This document shows positions 1-12,397 of a stretch of DNA of 64,000 nt, piece after piece. This DNA comes from Atkinsonella hypoxylon (taxonomy: Eukaryota; Ascomycota; Sordariomycetes; Hypocreales; Clavicipitaceae). Location: NCBI GenBank assembly GCA_000729835.1, contig JFHB01000001.1:124001-188000 (forward strand), written 5' to 3'. Numbering within the stretch: position 1 is the stretch's first letter; each line of letters begins with the position of its first letter. Under the pieces are notes generated by a model. That model searched no databases. It saw only the letters and a program-made list of their open reading frames with translations, and was not told the origin of the DNA. The position numbers were made by a program, and so were the translations under genes.

Positions 1-898
1 CAAGCTCGGCTTCTTTAATCATACCGATGGCGACGGCTTCGCCATGAAGGAGTTGTGGAGTAAGGATAGCCTCGATTGCATGCCCAATTGAGTGTCCATA
101 ATTGAGTACATTCCTCAATCCTCCTTCTCGTTCATCTGCAGAAACCACTTCCGCCTTGACCCGTGCAGATCCGATCACTAGACGAGTGAGTGTTTCCTTG
201 ATGGGTTCCAAACGGTCTTTGCCCTTCGAACGAACACAAGTGACGATTTCCGCAGCAGATTGCTCAAGCACACTGAATTCATTCTCATCCCATATGGCTG
301 CAGTTTTGATTACTTCAGCCATGCCATTTATGAATTCACGCACGGGCAGCGTTTGAAGAAACGCCAAATCGATATAAATGCGTTTGGGTTGCCAAAAAGC
401 GCCAACCAAGTTTTTCCCCATCGGAGTGTCTATAGCAGTTTTGCCTCCAATAGAGGAATCCACCATGGCCAGGAGTGTTGTTGGGACTTGTACAAAACGA
501 ACTCCCCTCATGAATGTAGCAGCAACGTAGCCAATCATGTCTCCGATGACACCACCCCCTAGAGCTATTATGACGATATCTCGGGTGCAGTTTTGTGCTA
601 GCATCCAATCCTCGATTTCGGCCTTAGTTTCTCGGCTTTTAGACGCCTCGCCTGGCGGAATTGCATAGGTAAGCAGTCGAACATCGGTAGCTCTTTCATC
701 AGACTTAAACCAGGAAAGAAATGATGCCACGTATATGTCGTATAAATTTGTGTCGGTGATGAGAACGTAAGTCGATGACTGGACATGATCAAGAAGATCA
801 GTTGCAACGAATTCTGGCCATAAGCCATAATCTGCTATTATGCTATTCTCGCCCAAAATGGATATCCGCTGGGGAGAAGCTCGCTCTGCCCTCGCCAT
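1..898 (-). CDS. aro1: Pentafunctional AROM polypeptide, N-terminal part (3-dehydroquinate synthase domain), partial
   Basis: The frame is open without a stop from an ATG at 898 to the left edge, about 299 codons, so the rest of the gene lies outside the window. The protein is the 3-dehydroquinate synthase module, which converts DAHP to 3-dehydroquinate with NAD and zinc, the second step of the cytosolic shikimate pathway. Visible family motifs are ISILGENSI near the start, VLITDTN, the NAD-binding loop ALGGGVIGD, the active-site stretch TTLLAMVDSSIGGKTAID, EFINGMAEVIK, and the metal-binding NYGHSIGHAIE. In fungi this domain is fused to four further shikimate enzymes; that fusion is inferred here. 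No intron is needed in the visible part. The start is chosen because the family begins a few residues before this motif. The RasGAP gene ends upstream on the same strand. Confidence 0.93.
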   Translation of the reverse strand, partial: MARAERASPQRISILGENSIIADYGLWPEFVATDLLDHVQSSTYVLITDTNLYDIYVASFLSWFKSDERATDVRLLTYAIPPGEASKSRETKAEIEDWMLAQNCTRDIVIIALGGGVIGDMIGYVAATFMRGVRFVQVPTTLLAMVDSSIGGKTAIDTPMGKNLVGAFWQPKRIYIDLAFLQTLPVREFINGMAEVIKTAAIWDENEFSVLEQSAAEIVTCVRSKGKDRLEPIKETLTRLVIGSARVKAEVVSADEREGGLRNVLNYGHSIGHAIEAILTPQLLHGEAVAIGMIKEAEL

Positions 899-1279
899 CT
901 TGACAACAAATGGCAAAATGGCTATACCAGCAGCTGCAGCTTAAGCATTGAAGCGTAACGAGAGCTGAGAATAAGCAGGTTCGTATATTATGTTGGAAAA
1001 AAAAAAAAAATTACCAAGCCGAGATGAGTGGGGCTGACAGGCTCTCAACTAGAAGTTCTATGATGGATCTACTAGTGCCTTCGCGAGAGGGATGCGCATG
1101 GGTATGACTGTACTGAGGCACGTGGCGGTCCGATATCGGCTTTGATGTGGTACGTCCAATCGTGCTACGCCGGGTCTGTTACGGTACTCGTGAATTTCAA
1201 ATAAGTCACTGTAGTGCAGAAGATATCAAGTTTATCAGTTCAAAATCGCATGCTACGGCACGTTATCTTCCTTTTTGTT
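899..1279 (-). promoter_or_regulatory. Intergenic: aro1 upstream region and RasGAP gene 3' end
   Basis: About 380 bases between the aro1 start and the stop of the RasGAP gene. It contains a run of A residues near 1000-1012. I see no perfect TGACTCA (Cpc1/Gcn4) site, although aro1 homologues are often under amino-acid control. No other gene is visible. Confidence 0.4.
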
Positions 1280-4200
1280 TTATATAATTATGAGCTGGAA
1301 ACGCAATGTTAGCTATTATCAGACTGCCAATCTGACGGGAGTCACCTACCTCTATTAGCTTTTCCGTGAGCTCAAAGCACTCTCCCTTTACATCAATTGT
1401 AGATGAATTTTTACACGCTCTCCATAACCCACCGAAGCCCATTTCATTGAGAAGGTTCAGCAAAGAACGAACCGAGCCCATCTCCTGTAAATAATTTCGT
1501 TCAGAAAATATCGTGCGCAGTAGTGCATGGGCAGCTTCTAATGCCCCTGGTTCTTGACCATGCAGCAGCACATCGTCGAGAATTGATGCCAGGGCCCCGC
1601 AACTGTGTTGTAATTTTATTAGACTTCTGAATAGTCTCTCAAAGGGAGTTACTCACAGGGTTGCGAAAACGGTTGGTCGCCCTTGGGCCAGCACATTTAG
1701 CCAGCGGAGGCTTCGCGCTTGAACGCTATCGTCAAGATAATGAAAATCGATAAGCTCAATCACCGATATAAGGAAAAGTTCTTTGTCTGTCATATTGTCT
1801 ATGCCTTGTATGCCTCGAGCTGTCAAAGAGGTGGGAGCACCGTCGATTTTTAGGTCAGACCACGAAAGGCTATCGATTAGCTCGTTCTCACTCATTCCAT
1901 GAGCTAACAAGAGGGCTAGGTATGGAGATCCGCGGACACTACGCTTTTGGTTCTTTGAGGATGGTCCTACAGAGTGGGATGACATCTCCAAGAATGTAAC
2001 GAGAACTCGGACTGCAGAAGACCTGGTAACGGCATCTGTGAGACCTCGTACAAGGCATGCACATACCGCAAAATGAAATGAGTCTTCTTGAAAATGGATA
2101 CCATAAGCGTCGTCCAACGGCAAGGCAGCCTCCTCCAGTTGAGTTCGACATTGTAAGAGGAGGGGGACCATCCTGTCACCTCTGATGTTACCAATAGTAC
2201 CAAGATTGTTTAGAATGGCGTCCAAAAACTGTGCAGCGCAATTAAAGAGACAAGCAGGCACGAGGCGCACTAACGACATTGCTAGCCAGAAAAGTTGGAG
2301 TCCATATCGAGACGTAGAAGGCAAATTTGCCACCATTCTGGTCAAAGAAATGACTATTGAAACGAGCATCTCGCTGTTTCCGTCCTCGCCAAATTGGCCG
2401 ACACTATTTCGGAGTGCCACCAGGACTTGATACAATAAATCATCGTCCACTTCTTCTTTGGCTAAGTAACCCATGACTGTAAAGGCTCGGGGCTGAATCG
2501 CAGGGTTGTTCTGGAATGCAGTACTGGCAACAAGACTCATCCATCGAGCCCGCCAAGCGTTCGATACATCTGTCGACGGAGCCGCGATTGTGGAAACCTC
2601 GTACAGCATCGCTGTCAGGTTTTCAGTCATGGCCAAAGCGGGACTTGTGTTAGGAGACGTAGACACAGATGCACCATCCTTGGCTGACGATGGCGGTGGA
2701 GTGAAGCTTTCACTTTTGGGGTCAGCCAAAATCTCCATGATCGATCTTAAACGCAACGCTCTTGTATCGTCGAGGTTAAAAGAGACGCATATAGAATGAA
2801 TCGAGTTGATGAGAAGTTTGTAAACTAGAGATCGAACTTGATTTCCTCCAGTGTTAGCCAGCATAGTCACAAGGTGAAAAATTTCTGGCAGGAACATCTG
2901 GGATTGAACCCGGCTGTCGAAGGACAAAGCCAAACAAAACTGAAGTAGGACACAAACTTCCTCCCAAACCGAATTCTCTGTTAGTAGTCGTGTCGGCCGT
3001 AGTGATGATCTATTAAGAGACTTGCGAAGACGGGAAATGATCCTCCCTCGCAGCGTGACAGTACCGAGGCCGACCACGACAGATGAAAGAGCTTCCAGCG
3101 TATCTGGCCGGTCACCAAAGTTAAAAGCTACTTTTGTGAGCTCGTCGACGAATATGTCTAGCAAAAGCTCATCCTGGGTAATAGATGGCCATATGTACTG
3201 TTCGAGTGTATAAGCCAGGCTTTGGTCCATGACTGCGACATCTATTAACTTTCTGAATAGAGACGCAACCTTCTCCCTGCCTTTGTCCCCATCTATATCT
3301 GCTACTAGTACAGTCGAACGTAAGCTGGAAAGCCAAGGGGCTACATACTCCAGACTCAGAGGTTTTTGTTCATCGGGAATGCTTTCCCAGCTAACGAAAA
3401 ACTCAGCCAGGAAGTCTGATGTAAGTTGAGATTCAGCAACGGCAAGTTCTCGACTGATGTTGACGATGAATCGGGATGGGTCAAGTGGCACTGCCAAGTC
3501 TGCGACAAATTCGTTCAATATCTATCGTATACTAGCGGTGGTTAATGATTGGGGGACTGACCTTTATTACACAGAAGCTTTCCAGCAGGACTGTAGTCAA
3601 ATGAACGACAAAGGGCGCCAAGGAGGTTATAAGACGCCAATCTAAGAACATGGTAAGGGCTGGACAAGTTGGTAAGGGCCAAGTTGAGTAGCGTGCCTGG
3701 AACATCCTGTGGCCGCACAAGCCTCTCAACTGGCTTCAGGATTCGGCTGTCCTTGCCTAACTTGGTCTTTGCTCCACGAATGGTCTGTAAAACATCTGCC
3801 CTTTGGGAGCTGGTGAAGAACATGACAATTTTGCCGCCATCCGCTCTCAGCCCAAAGCTAGAATTATCACCTGCTTGAACTGCTGTGGTCGTCGTGGTCT
3901 CTTCTATATCGCTTAGACGAAATATGTCATTGATGATGCTGCTTATTCGAAAACCTGAGAGAACCTCTTGCTTTTTGACTGTAGTGATTTGCACAAATTG
4001 ACTTCCTACTTGGATTACAACCTCAACTTTACCTTTAGACTTGGATAGCCGTGTAATGGATTTGAACATTAATCGGTTCTCCATGAGCACATTGATGGTC
4101 TCTTGGGGAAGGTGCAGCTTGTTCATGTGAAAATGGACTTGGAGATCCTGTAAGCTACCGATTAAGTGATATTCAACATTGGTAGGGTGGAAGACGCTAG

Positions 4201-7200
4201 ATTCATCACGGGTGGCATTACGAAGGAACTTTCGGAAGCAGCGTCTAGATTTGTCAGTGAGAAGTGCTTATTGTTTTAAGTTGAATATTTACGCACTTGA
4301 AGGCATTATTCATGTTGTAAACATATATTCTCGACAAATTTCGAGACAGCTCCGTCGGCGTTAAGAGGTCTAACTTTGAGAAAAAGTCATCAGATGGCTC
4401 GTTGCGCCCGTTGTAGCATGTTGCATCAATGAATAGACCAAAAGACTCATGCCAAAGACGGCTTGCTATCTACAGCCGGAGTTAGAATGGTGGTCGTCAG
4501 TAATATAGCAGATAGATAAGGCAGGGTAGCCAGGAAATATCTAGCTATATTTCCCTCAACTTGCCTTTAAATAGGAATACAACAGAATATCGTAATCTAT
4601 GGTGTCGTTTTCGATATGTCTGAGAATCATGCATAAGATTGAGAGCCCGTCCTGTTCTCTGGTAAGCAGTCGGCCGATGAACCAATGACCTGCATTGGCT
4701 AACCTTGCTTTCGCCTCCATCGTACACCGCATGGGAGGTTAGAAACGATTCGGCACTTCGAAATGCATTGCGCAGCATGAAGTTCTGAAACCGTGAATAG
4801 AGAGGTGGTGTGTTGCATGTTAATTGAGGGCGATTCCAGGATATAGCAAGGGGAGGAGGCCCCAGATTCGTGATGAGACTTCTGAGAGGTTCTAGTACCG
4901 GCGGTGTCATACGAGCCTTCTCTCCTGATATGCGATGATATTCTTTCTTTTCTCGCGAGATTAGTGTCTGTCGCAAATGGTCCCAGTGATCGTACAAAAA
5001 TCTATGCAGAGAAACACATGACCCGAAATCGAATGTGTCTGCCTTGGCAGGTGGTGTATCTTGTTGCGGGGGTACCTAGTTTGTGTTAGACAAAGCCTTA
5101 TTCATGGAAAGTATTAGGGCATCATTATTTGTGCTCACGGAAATTTCTCTCAAAAACCTTGTCACAAGATGAATATTTTGAACAAGGAAAGGGTTGAGTG
5201 GAAACATATATGGTTCCTTGGTTCCGAACAGTACATTATTGGCGAGGTTCTGAATAATTTTGGCTATGAGTAAAAGACCACGTCGCATTTCTTTGGAAGG
5301 TGAGACCGAGACAAGATTCTCAGCTTCGGGAGCCACGATTGCAGGACAAAAGAATCGGAGGAATATAAATGCTCCAACCGCAGTATACTTAGCATTCGGA
5401 AAGCGAGGCAACACAGAGTCGGAAATCTATTTCACTCTGTTAGCGTCTGGAAACACATGTCGCCCAGATACAGCGCAACTCCCAAGAACATACAATACTG
5501 CAAATTTTTCGAAAAGAGCTTGGAACATCTGAGACTGATGCACAAATGTCATCCATAAAGACCTTAGCAACTATTTGAAGCTGGGCTGCATTCTTCTGCA
5601 ATTCTTCTGGTGCGCTGACTCTGGCAGGATCCAACTCCAGGTCCAAATCTTGAGAAGTCAACATCAACCTTTCTAGGACCTTCTGCAGGGTCGACTTCAA
5701 ATACGAAACCCCCTTCCATTTGGCGTATACCGATAGCATTTTGGTTGCGACACAGGTTCTACGAAGTATCTCCGTCTCGTTCTCTGCCCTATTATCAGCC
5801 AGCATTCTAGGCAATTCTTTCCTACAGTGAGAATTACCTGTTTGCTCTACTTCTTGGCGAATCAACGCCTTGAATAGATCGAATATTAAGCCACGCTGCT
5901 CAAACACGGTAAGCAGGCTAATAGTCAACTCATCGACTTCTGAGGCGGGACAAATGGCGCTCATTGCCGCCGAGAGTGAATAGTCGGTCGTAAGCAGCTT
6001 CATGAGACATCCTCATTAGTCAATATGTCTGGTAGGCAATATAGGAATAGATAATGGTGACGCACATTCAACAGCTCTACATATTTATCGCTGACGGCTG
6101 AATCAGTTAATGAACTAAATTCCGTTCCTTGTGTTAGTATGTTGCATAGAACACGAACGAACGCAGCCCTAATTTCGACATTCTCATGATAGCCAATATT
6201 CAAGGAATGCTTCAGTCCGACGTCAATATTGGCGCTGAGCAAATTAGACAAGATGGTGATGACTAAATCTGCATTAGAAGCACTTTCGTCGCGACTTAGA
6301 CCGCCGTATGGAAAATCCCTCGTATTCAACTCCCGTGTCTCGTAATTCAAGAGTGATAGGAAGCGATTGAAGTAGGTGTGAAACATTTGTGACTTGAGTT
6401 CACTCATCCCGGCATCTGTTTGGCTGTCGGCAGGTTGAAGCGGAAGGCGAAATGTGAGGTCCGCCAGTGTCTTGAGACAGGCTTTGTCAAGGTCTCTCTG
6501 GACACGGCGAGTCTCTTCGGACCGCGCACCGATGTTGATAGATTGCTCTTGTTTGGGGGCATATGGGCGAGCAATCCAGCCAAAAATATTTCCTAGGAGC
6601 TGATTTCTAATTCGGACATCATCACGTAAATTGAGGTGCTCCTTCCTTTTTATTACAGCCTCGCATAGGTGGCAAATCTTCACCTTTACGCGCAGAGTTG
6701 TGCTGCCGTCCGGTGCCCCGTCAAGAAATTTGGCAAAATTTAGAGTCAATGCTGCGAGATGCACTGATGAAACGGAGCCGAGATCGGACGGACTCTCTAG
6801 CTTTTCCACCATCGTTTTCAGAAGTGAACCCGTTTGTTCGGCAAAGATGACCTCCTTATCCTGAGTCTGGTCTATCGATGCTAGCACTCCGGCGAGAAGG
6901 ACCTCTAGTTCGGATTCCAGAGCTTTGAAGAGTGCAGGGTATAGTGCTAATGGCACCTCCGTTGAAAGCACTTCTCTCATGGCCTCGCGAACTTTGATAT
7001 TTTCACAGCCGAGTAGCTGAATGGCGTTTCGAAGAAAACGTGTTAACAGTGCTTCCTCGCCGTGCTCTGGGAACAACCGATCTATCCAATCCATGTCTAC
7101 AATTGCTTCATCCAGGCGACTGGCATAGTCATGTGTACAAATACTGCCCAATGAAGCCAGAAAGCCAGAAAAGTTGCGCCATTCCGACAAAAGCCTGTCA

Positions 7201-9745
7201 TAAACGCCATCGGCAGAAGCTAAAGATACGTCTTTTGATAGACGCATCCATTTTTCAAAAGCAAATTTCCACGCATCCAGTATGCCTTGAGTTGGGATTC
7301 GCATCTGCCTCAACAAACTCCTCATTCTCTTTTGGAAAGCGACAAGGCCAGTAAAGTGAAAAGCCGGAGATGAGAGCTTTCCATACATCAGAGTATTGCG
7401 GTGAGTCGATGAGAAGAGTGTCGCCGAATCGCTATAAGCGGCAATATGAGCATATTCTTCGACCACCAGACCGATGCAGTGCGTAATAGCCTGACAGATT
7501 TTAATATCCGGTGAACATAAGGACACCAACAGAGTTGATTCGAGGTTGACTGCAGCATCGTGGACAGCTGTAGCGAATGTAGGGACAATGGATAAAACCT
7601 AGCTGGGTTAGCAGGCATTCCTGAGAGAGAAATCGTTCAAGAATTGCAGACGAACAGGTATGCCTTTTAAAAGAGTAGATGTCGCACATAAAAATTCTCG
7701 CAGTTGTGCGACCGAGAGCATGCTAGGATTATCCCTCACATTTGCACATAGATCAAGTAAGATCGAAGAGCTGCAATAAGGTGTGAGTATGGTTTATAGT
7801 TGAATATATAATAACGGAGCACTCACATTTGATCCCAAAGACCTTCTCGAATATTTGCAGTGAATTCAGTGTTGCCAGACACGAACTTCGATTGTCCACT
7901 ACCATCAAAAAGCTTACTCGCGACCCTGGTAGCAAGTCGACAGATTGATGAATTTCGGGATAGAACACAAAGGAGGAAGGGTCGCAAAAATGGTACGTCG
8001 TCGTTCTGGCCCATCAGGTCGTGAATCAAAGGCACCGGTAAGATTTCTAGATATCGCAAAATTTCTATAAGTTTGCGCTCGCCGAAGGACGTCGTATCAA
8101 TATTGTATTTTGAAATACAATCCGACTGCTACGCATTCCATCAGTACAATTATAGTAGCAGTAGAAAGAATACGAGGGGAGTTCACCTCGAACTCAGACT
8201 GAATAAAGGACAATGCTTTCTTATGGAGCTCCGCATATCTTATGGCTTGTGGTTTCCCCGCGAAACTTGAGCAAGCTTGAATAATCGCAATCTTGAAAGT
8301 GTCCGGTGCCTTGCGAGATATGCAGGTCTTGGTGAGCGTCTCCACGCTACCGTCCAGGTCAAGATCAGCGAGACTGATAAATGCTGCTGTTATCATAGCT
8401 TGATCAAAGGACGGAATCGAGTTGTCGGTTTGAGGGAGACAGAAGACAGAGTCCCTGATCTCATCCTGAACATCCATGGCATAGCTGACCAGAGCGGAAT
8501 CACTTTCCGCTTGGAAATGTCGAGCAGCACGTAGCAAGGCCACTAGGCAGTAAGCTGCTCGCTCATTTCCATTTCGTAGAGATTTCCTCAAGTTATCCAG
8601 AAACGACACCTTCTTTATCAAGTTGTTGCTCTTCGCTTCGCGTAGGTTGCTGGCAACCTCAAATACATCAGGGAGAAGCAAAAGCAGGGCGACTTGCATA
8701 GGATATAGGATGGCTTTGCGCCGGCCGTTATCTACTCCAGCTTGCGTCATGTCGAACAGTGTATCTCCACCGCCATCAAGCCTCCTATGGTGTGAATGAA
8801 GTCGAACGAATTCTTCAGGAAACCGATCTATCCAGCGAGCCACAAGCAATGGTAGTACCACGGCTATCGTACACTGATAAGATTTACGAAAATGTAAATA
8901 ACTGGAACATATCTCCTGAATAATATGGCCAAGCTTCGAGCTATCAACCCAGAAGAAAGACAGAAGCCTTAGTGTGACAAGGGCTGCGGATTCGCCCTCC
9001 TGACTTTGGTTTTCAGAGGACCCTTCAGAGAATGATGTCGTTCGAATATGATATATAGTATTTCGTATGTGTTCAAACACTACAGGCCAACTCGAAGCTG
9101 ATATGAACTCGACCACAACCTTGATATGAGCATCAAGCTGGATCAAACAATCCTTAAGACATTCTGGCTCAACTAAATTGCCGCAGTCTTTGTGATTGTA
9201 CTTGCTATCGGGTCGGGGAACACAAAAGTTGCGATCTGGTAAATAGTCTAATAGGGTTTCCGCCGGTAATATATAATCGTCTGGGATAGGCTCCAGGAGT
9301 TGTTTCAACGATTGCAATATGCGGTTCACAAGAACAGGTTCTATTGGCATTGGTATTGTTACGTCCTCTTTGACATTGTCCTTGCGAAGCCATTGCCAAT
9401 TCGCATCACATGTAGCTGCTGCGAGTGATAGTATGTATAACTCGGATTTGAGTATATGTGACGGATGTGCAGCAACGCAGGGAAATGGTCGTCCTAAGTC
9501 CTCGAGAAGCCCAAAGAGAGATTCTAGAACAGTATCGATAGATATCCTACTTAAGCCTACTAATGTAGCTTTAGTGATTTGAAGAATCTCGTCTCCTTCG
9601 AGCGACCGATCTGTCGATCCTGTTCGATGTGGCAACTGCAAGAGTGTCGGTTAGGATATCAGCTAGTCAATATCACAGGGGCTCTTCTTACACGAGATGC
9701 AATTCTATTAACAAGGCAACCAATAAGCCCAGTATCGCGATTCAT
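1280..9745 (-). CDS. ira1: Neurofibromin/Ira-type Ras GTPase-activating protein
   Basis: Large RasGAP that turns off Ras, and so cAMP/PKA signalling, by stimulating GTP hydrolysis. Modelled exons: 9745-9692, 9635-8187, 8125-7827, 7770-7656, 7598-6066, 5997-5838, 5783-5494, 5426-5139, 5075-4704, 4651-4565, 4469-4297, 4244-3562, 3499-1657, 1602-1350, 1294-1280; 2,537 residues, near the family's usual size. The RasGAP domain lies near residues 1150-1450: the arginine-finger stretch LRRTCVATK is intact (about residue 1210) and the hallmark FIFLRFFCPAIVAPE is near 1320. A Sec14-like segment follows (LWHESFGLFIDATCYNGR) and then a PH-like part. The start fits because MNRDTGLIGCLVNRIASR splices to LPHRTGS, a family N terminus. 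Intron 4564-4470 has a GC donor. Intron 5837-5784 is in frame without a stop and so is easily missed. The last intron is uncertain; without it the stop is at 1263. Confidence 0.92.
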
Positions 9746-10434
9746 GCTTTGCGAAGGAAGTGCCGGCGGCGCACGAGTGAAGTGTGAAGCTAATCTTGCA
9801 AAACCATCTATCCGTATACAACTGTGGGAACAAGTCCGTCGAATGCCTATTTTTTTTATGTGGAAATGGTATAATGCGTGTTCAGCCGATATAATTTTTT
9901 TTGGGTGGGATACAGGCCTGGTAATATTTTTTTGCTGGAGTTTTTTTCGTTATTCAAGGGCTTTATTGTGCTGTAATTTTTTAATTGCGCTGTAAAATTT
10001 TAAAATGCAGAAACCTTTTTTCTACAAAAAAGAAATATACTGGCGGCTACAATTTATCGGCCGAACAACATTTTATTTCTAGATTGTCAAGTGCTTATTG
10101 TTTTAGCAATTTCCACCTGAAGACAGAAAAATATTAATTTCGTTGAAATCGTGGCGGCCGGCGCACGATGATAGATTCCCAAATTAATAAATAATTTATT
10201 ACTTGCTGTTTCATAAGTTTACGAGACGAGGAAGGCACGAAATCAGAATCGCAATGTTAACAGCTGCGAACTTAATTAAGTAATTTATAACATTCTCGCA
10301 ACTACCTTCCTGCGCAGCCTCTTTCTTATTAATCATTTAATTATAGCCAAAAAGCTTCCTTAAAATCGCAAGGATCTTGCAAACGTGCAGGATATTATAT
10401 TTTACTATTTCCTCCAACACAGTACATTTTCGCG
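9746..10434. other. AT-rich intergenic region between RasGAP 5' end and EXO70 3' end
   Basis: About 690 bases. From roughly 9846 onward it is strongly AT-rich, with runs of T, repeated AATAAAT/TTTATTA-type words and few GC blocks (one is GGCGGCCGGCGC near 10151). No coding frame is supported. It must hold the RasGAP promoter and the EXO70 3' UTR. Whether it also acts as a replication origin cannot be told from sequence. Confidence 0.5.
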
Positions 10435-12397
10435 TTATGATGCTAAACTCAGGAACACGGCAGCAATTGATGCTTTATCATACTTAACATATTTACCTTT
10501 CCCTTTGTCAATCTCATGGTATCGGTCCCAGAAGCGATCATAGAGTGGCTGTAACTTTTGCCGAATATCCTTCCCAAACATTGATCGTACATCAGGCTCC
10601 ATGTTATAGGACTTGTGTTTCGCAACCATTTCATCAAAGGCCAAGTTGAATTGAGCGAACTTCTCCTTGATCTTGTCTTTGTCTTTGCTGCTTAAGCCCT
10701 TAACCACAGATGCGGAATCAGCTTGGCCTGAAGTCGGTCGCTGGGTGCGATTGGTGTGAATTGTATCGAATAGGTACACAGATATATCTCTGCATACGTC
10801 AGTATAGGCTGCAGTAGCTTTCTTGCGCCACTGGTCGAGCATTTCAAACCTCGATTGCAGTAGAGGCCCAAGATCTGAATCCCCAATCATTCGCTCAACA
10901 ATTGAAACGCAATTAGCGATAAAAACACCGGCTACGGATTTGCCCCGCAGTAGTATCTTTGCTTTCTGATCAAGGGCGGACAGGAGTGCATCTATGGTGT
11001 CGAGACAGTAATGTGCGAATATGTCCCGGCCATCAGCGCCAATGTCGAAGGATGCGAGACTGGGTATACCATCCGTAGACCCACCCATGGAACCCAAGTT
11101 TGACCTCCAACCGCCGTCACCTAAGGAGATCATGATGCCAGATATAGGGCGTAGAAATTCCACCATGGCTTGGAGGCGCTGCATAGTCTCTGTCACGAGA
11201 GGTATAGAGGCACCATCAGAGGGAAGTGCCTGGAGTCCACCGACGCTTCTCCTGGTTTCCTCAAGCAACTCCAAAAGCGAGGATTTTGCTGTCTCTCGCA
11301 CAGGCTTCAAAGCAGCCGCCAGTGAGCCTTTTAACTCTCCCGTCCTGGTTTCCAGTCTCCCAGAGAGCCCAGACAGGATTTCGGTTATCTCATATGCCAA
11401 GTAACAGTCGGTATTCAAGTGGCTCTTGATATGCGCATTGAGCTCTCGGAGAGTTCGAGCAAGCTCAGACAGAGCGGCCTCGCAGGTGGCTTGAAATACT
11501 GAACCCCAATCTTCACGCTTGAAGATGCTGCAGATGTTGTCGTACTCGGATAAGAACATACCCTCCATCGCCTGGGCATAGGTACTAATGCCATTGGTTC
11601 CTGGTTGGTAAATGGCGCCGGGGTTTTTCTTCTTGGCCGTGTTTATGCTGGCAGCAGCAAGGTTAGCGAGAGATAATGAGAGATACGGACCCCGGATTTC
11701 GGCAAATATCCTCGCCGCGGGAGATTCGTGCCCACTGTGCTGCTGTCCGCCTGCCAAATATGCATACACGAGGCCTAGGCGTGCAATCTTATCCTGCGGC
11801 AAGACAGGAAAGGACTTTTCTTTGGTGATGTAATGAAGTGGTTCAATGGAGCGAGGTGTTTCGCCGCGCAAAAGTTTTTCAAAGTAATTTTCAAGCTGGG
11901 CGTTTCCGGATTTGATAAGTCGAGTTAGGTCGTTTATTGTGTTTTGATTTGCTCGCAAATTTGATGCTTGCATATCGGCGTGGGACTTGTCCAGCCTCTT
12001 AAGCGAAGCCAGGTAACTCGAGAAGCCAGCCTTTTCGGGGCCAGCACGAATAATCTGCTCCTCGTTGTCTTTACTGTCGGCAGGCTGCCGTAGCCGGTCG
12101 ATGGCAGCGAGGACAGAGTCAACATCTATACAGAATCAACCCCGAGAATCAGATCAGGTGCAAGATAAAATAGGAGCACTTACTCTTCCCTAGAACCTGT
12201 AGACGTTTAGTCTCACCGCTTAAAGGTCCCGCGACATCGCGAACACTCTGACCCGAGACCTCCAGCCTTCCGAGGGTTGCTTGAATCTTCTTGGTGAGCT
12301 GTGTTGTCTTGTCGAGGCGAGAGTTCAGAACATCAACCTCGGCTCTTGCTTCTTCGTCAAGCGCATGGAGAGCAGTGTTCGCTAGGCTAACCGTCAT
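10435..12397 (-). CDS. EXO70: Exocyst complex component Exo70
   Basis: Subunit of the exocyst, the octameric complex that tethers secretory vesicles to the plasma membrane at hyphal tips. Two exons, 12397-12184 and 12125-10435, joined across a 58-nt intron with a GTAAGTG donor and a TATAG acceptor; 634 residues, typical for the family. The N terminus is coiled-coil rich (SRLDKTTQLTKKIQATL). It continues through the conserved block IIRAGPEKAGFSSYL into the PLHYITKEKSFPVLPQDK region, and the C-terminal Exo70 domain ends in KYDKASIAAVFLSLAS, all as in fungal Exo70. The ATG at 12397 is chosen because MTVSLANTALHALDEEARAE aligns with the usual start. It is transcribed divergently from MCM3, with 437 bp between the two starts. 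Confidence 0.95.
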
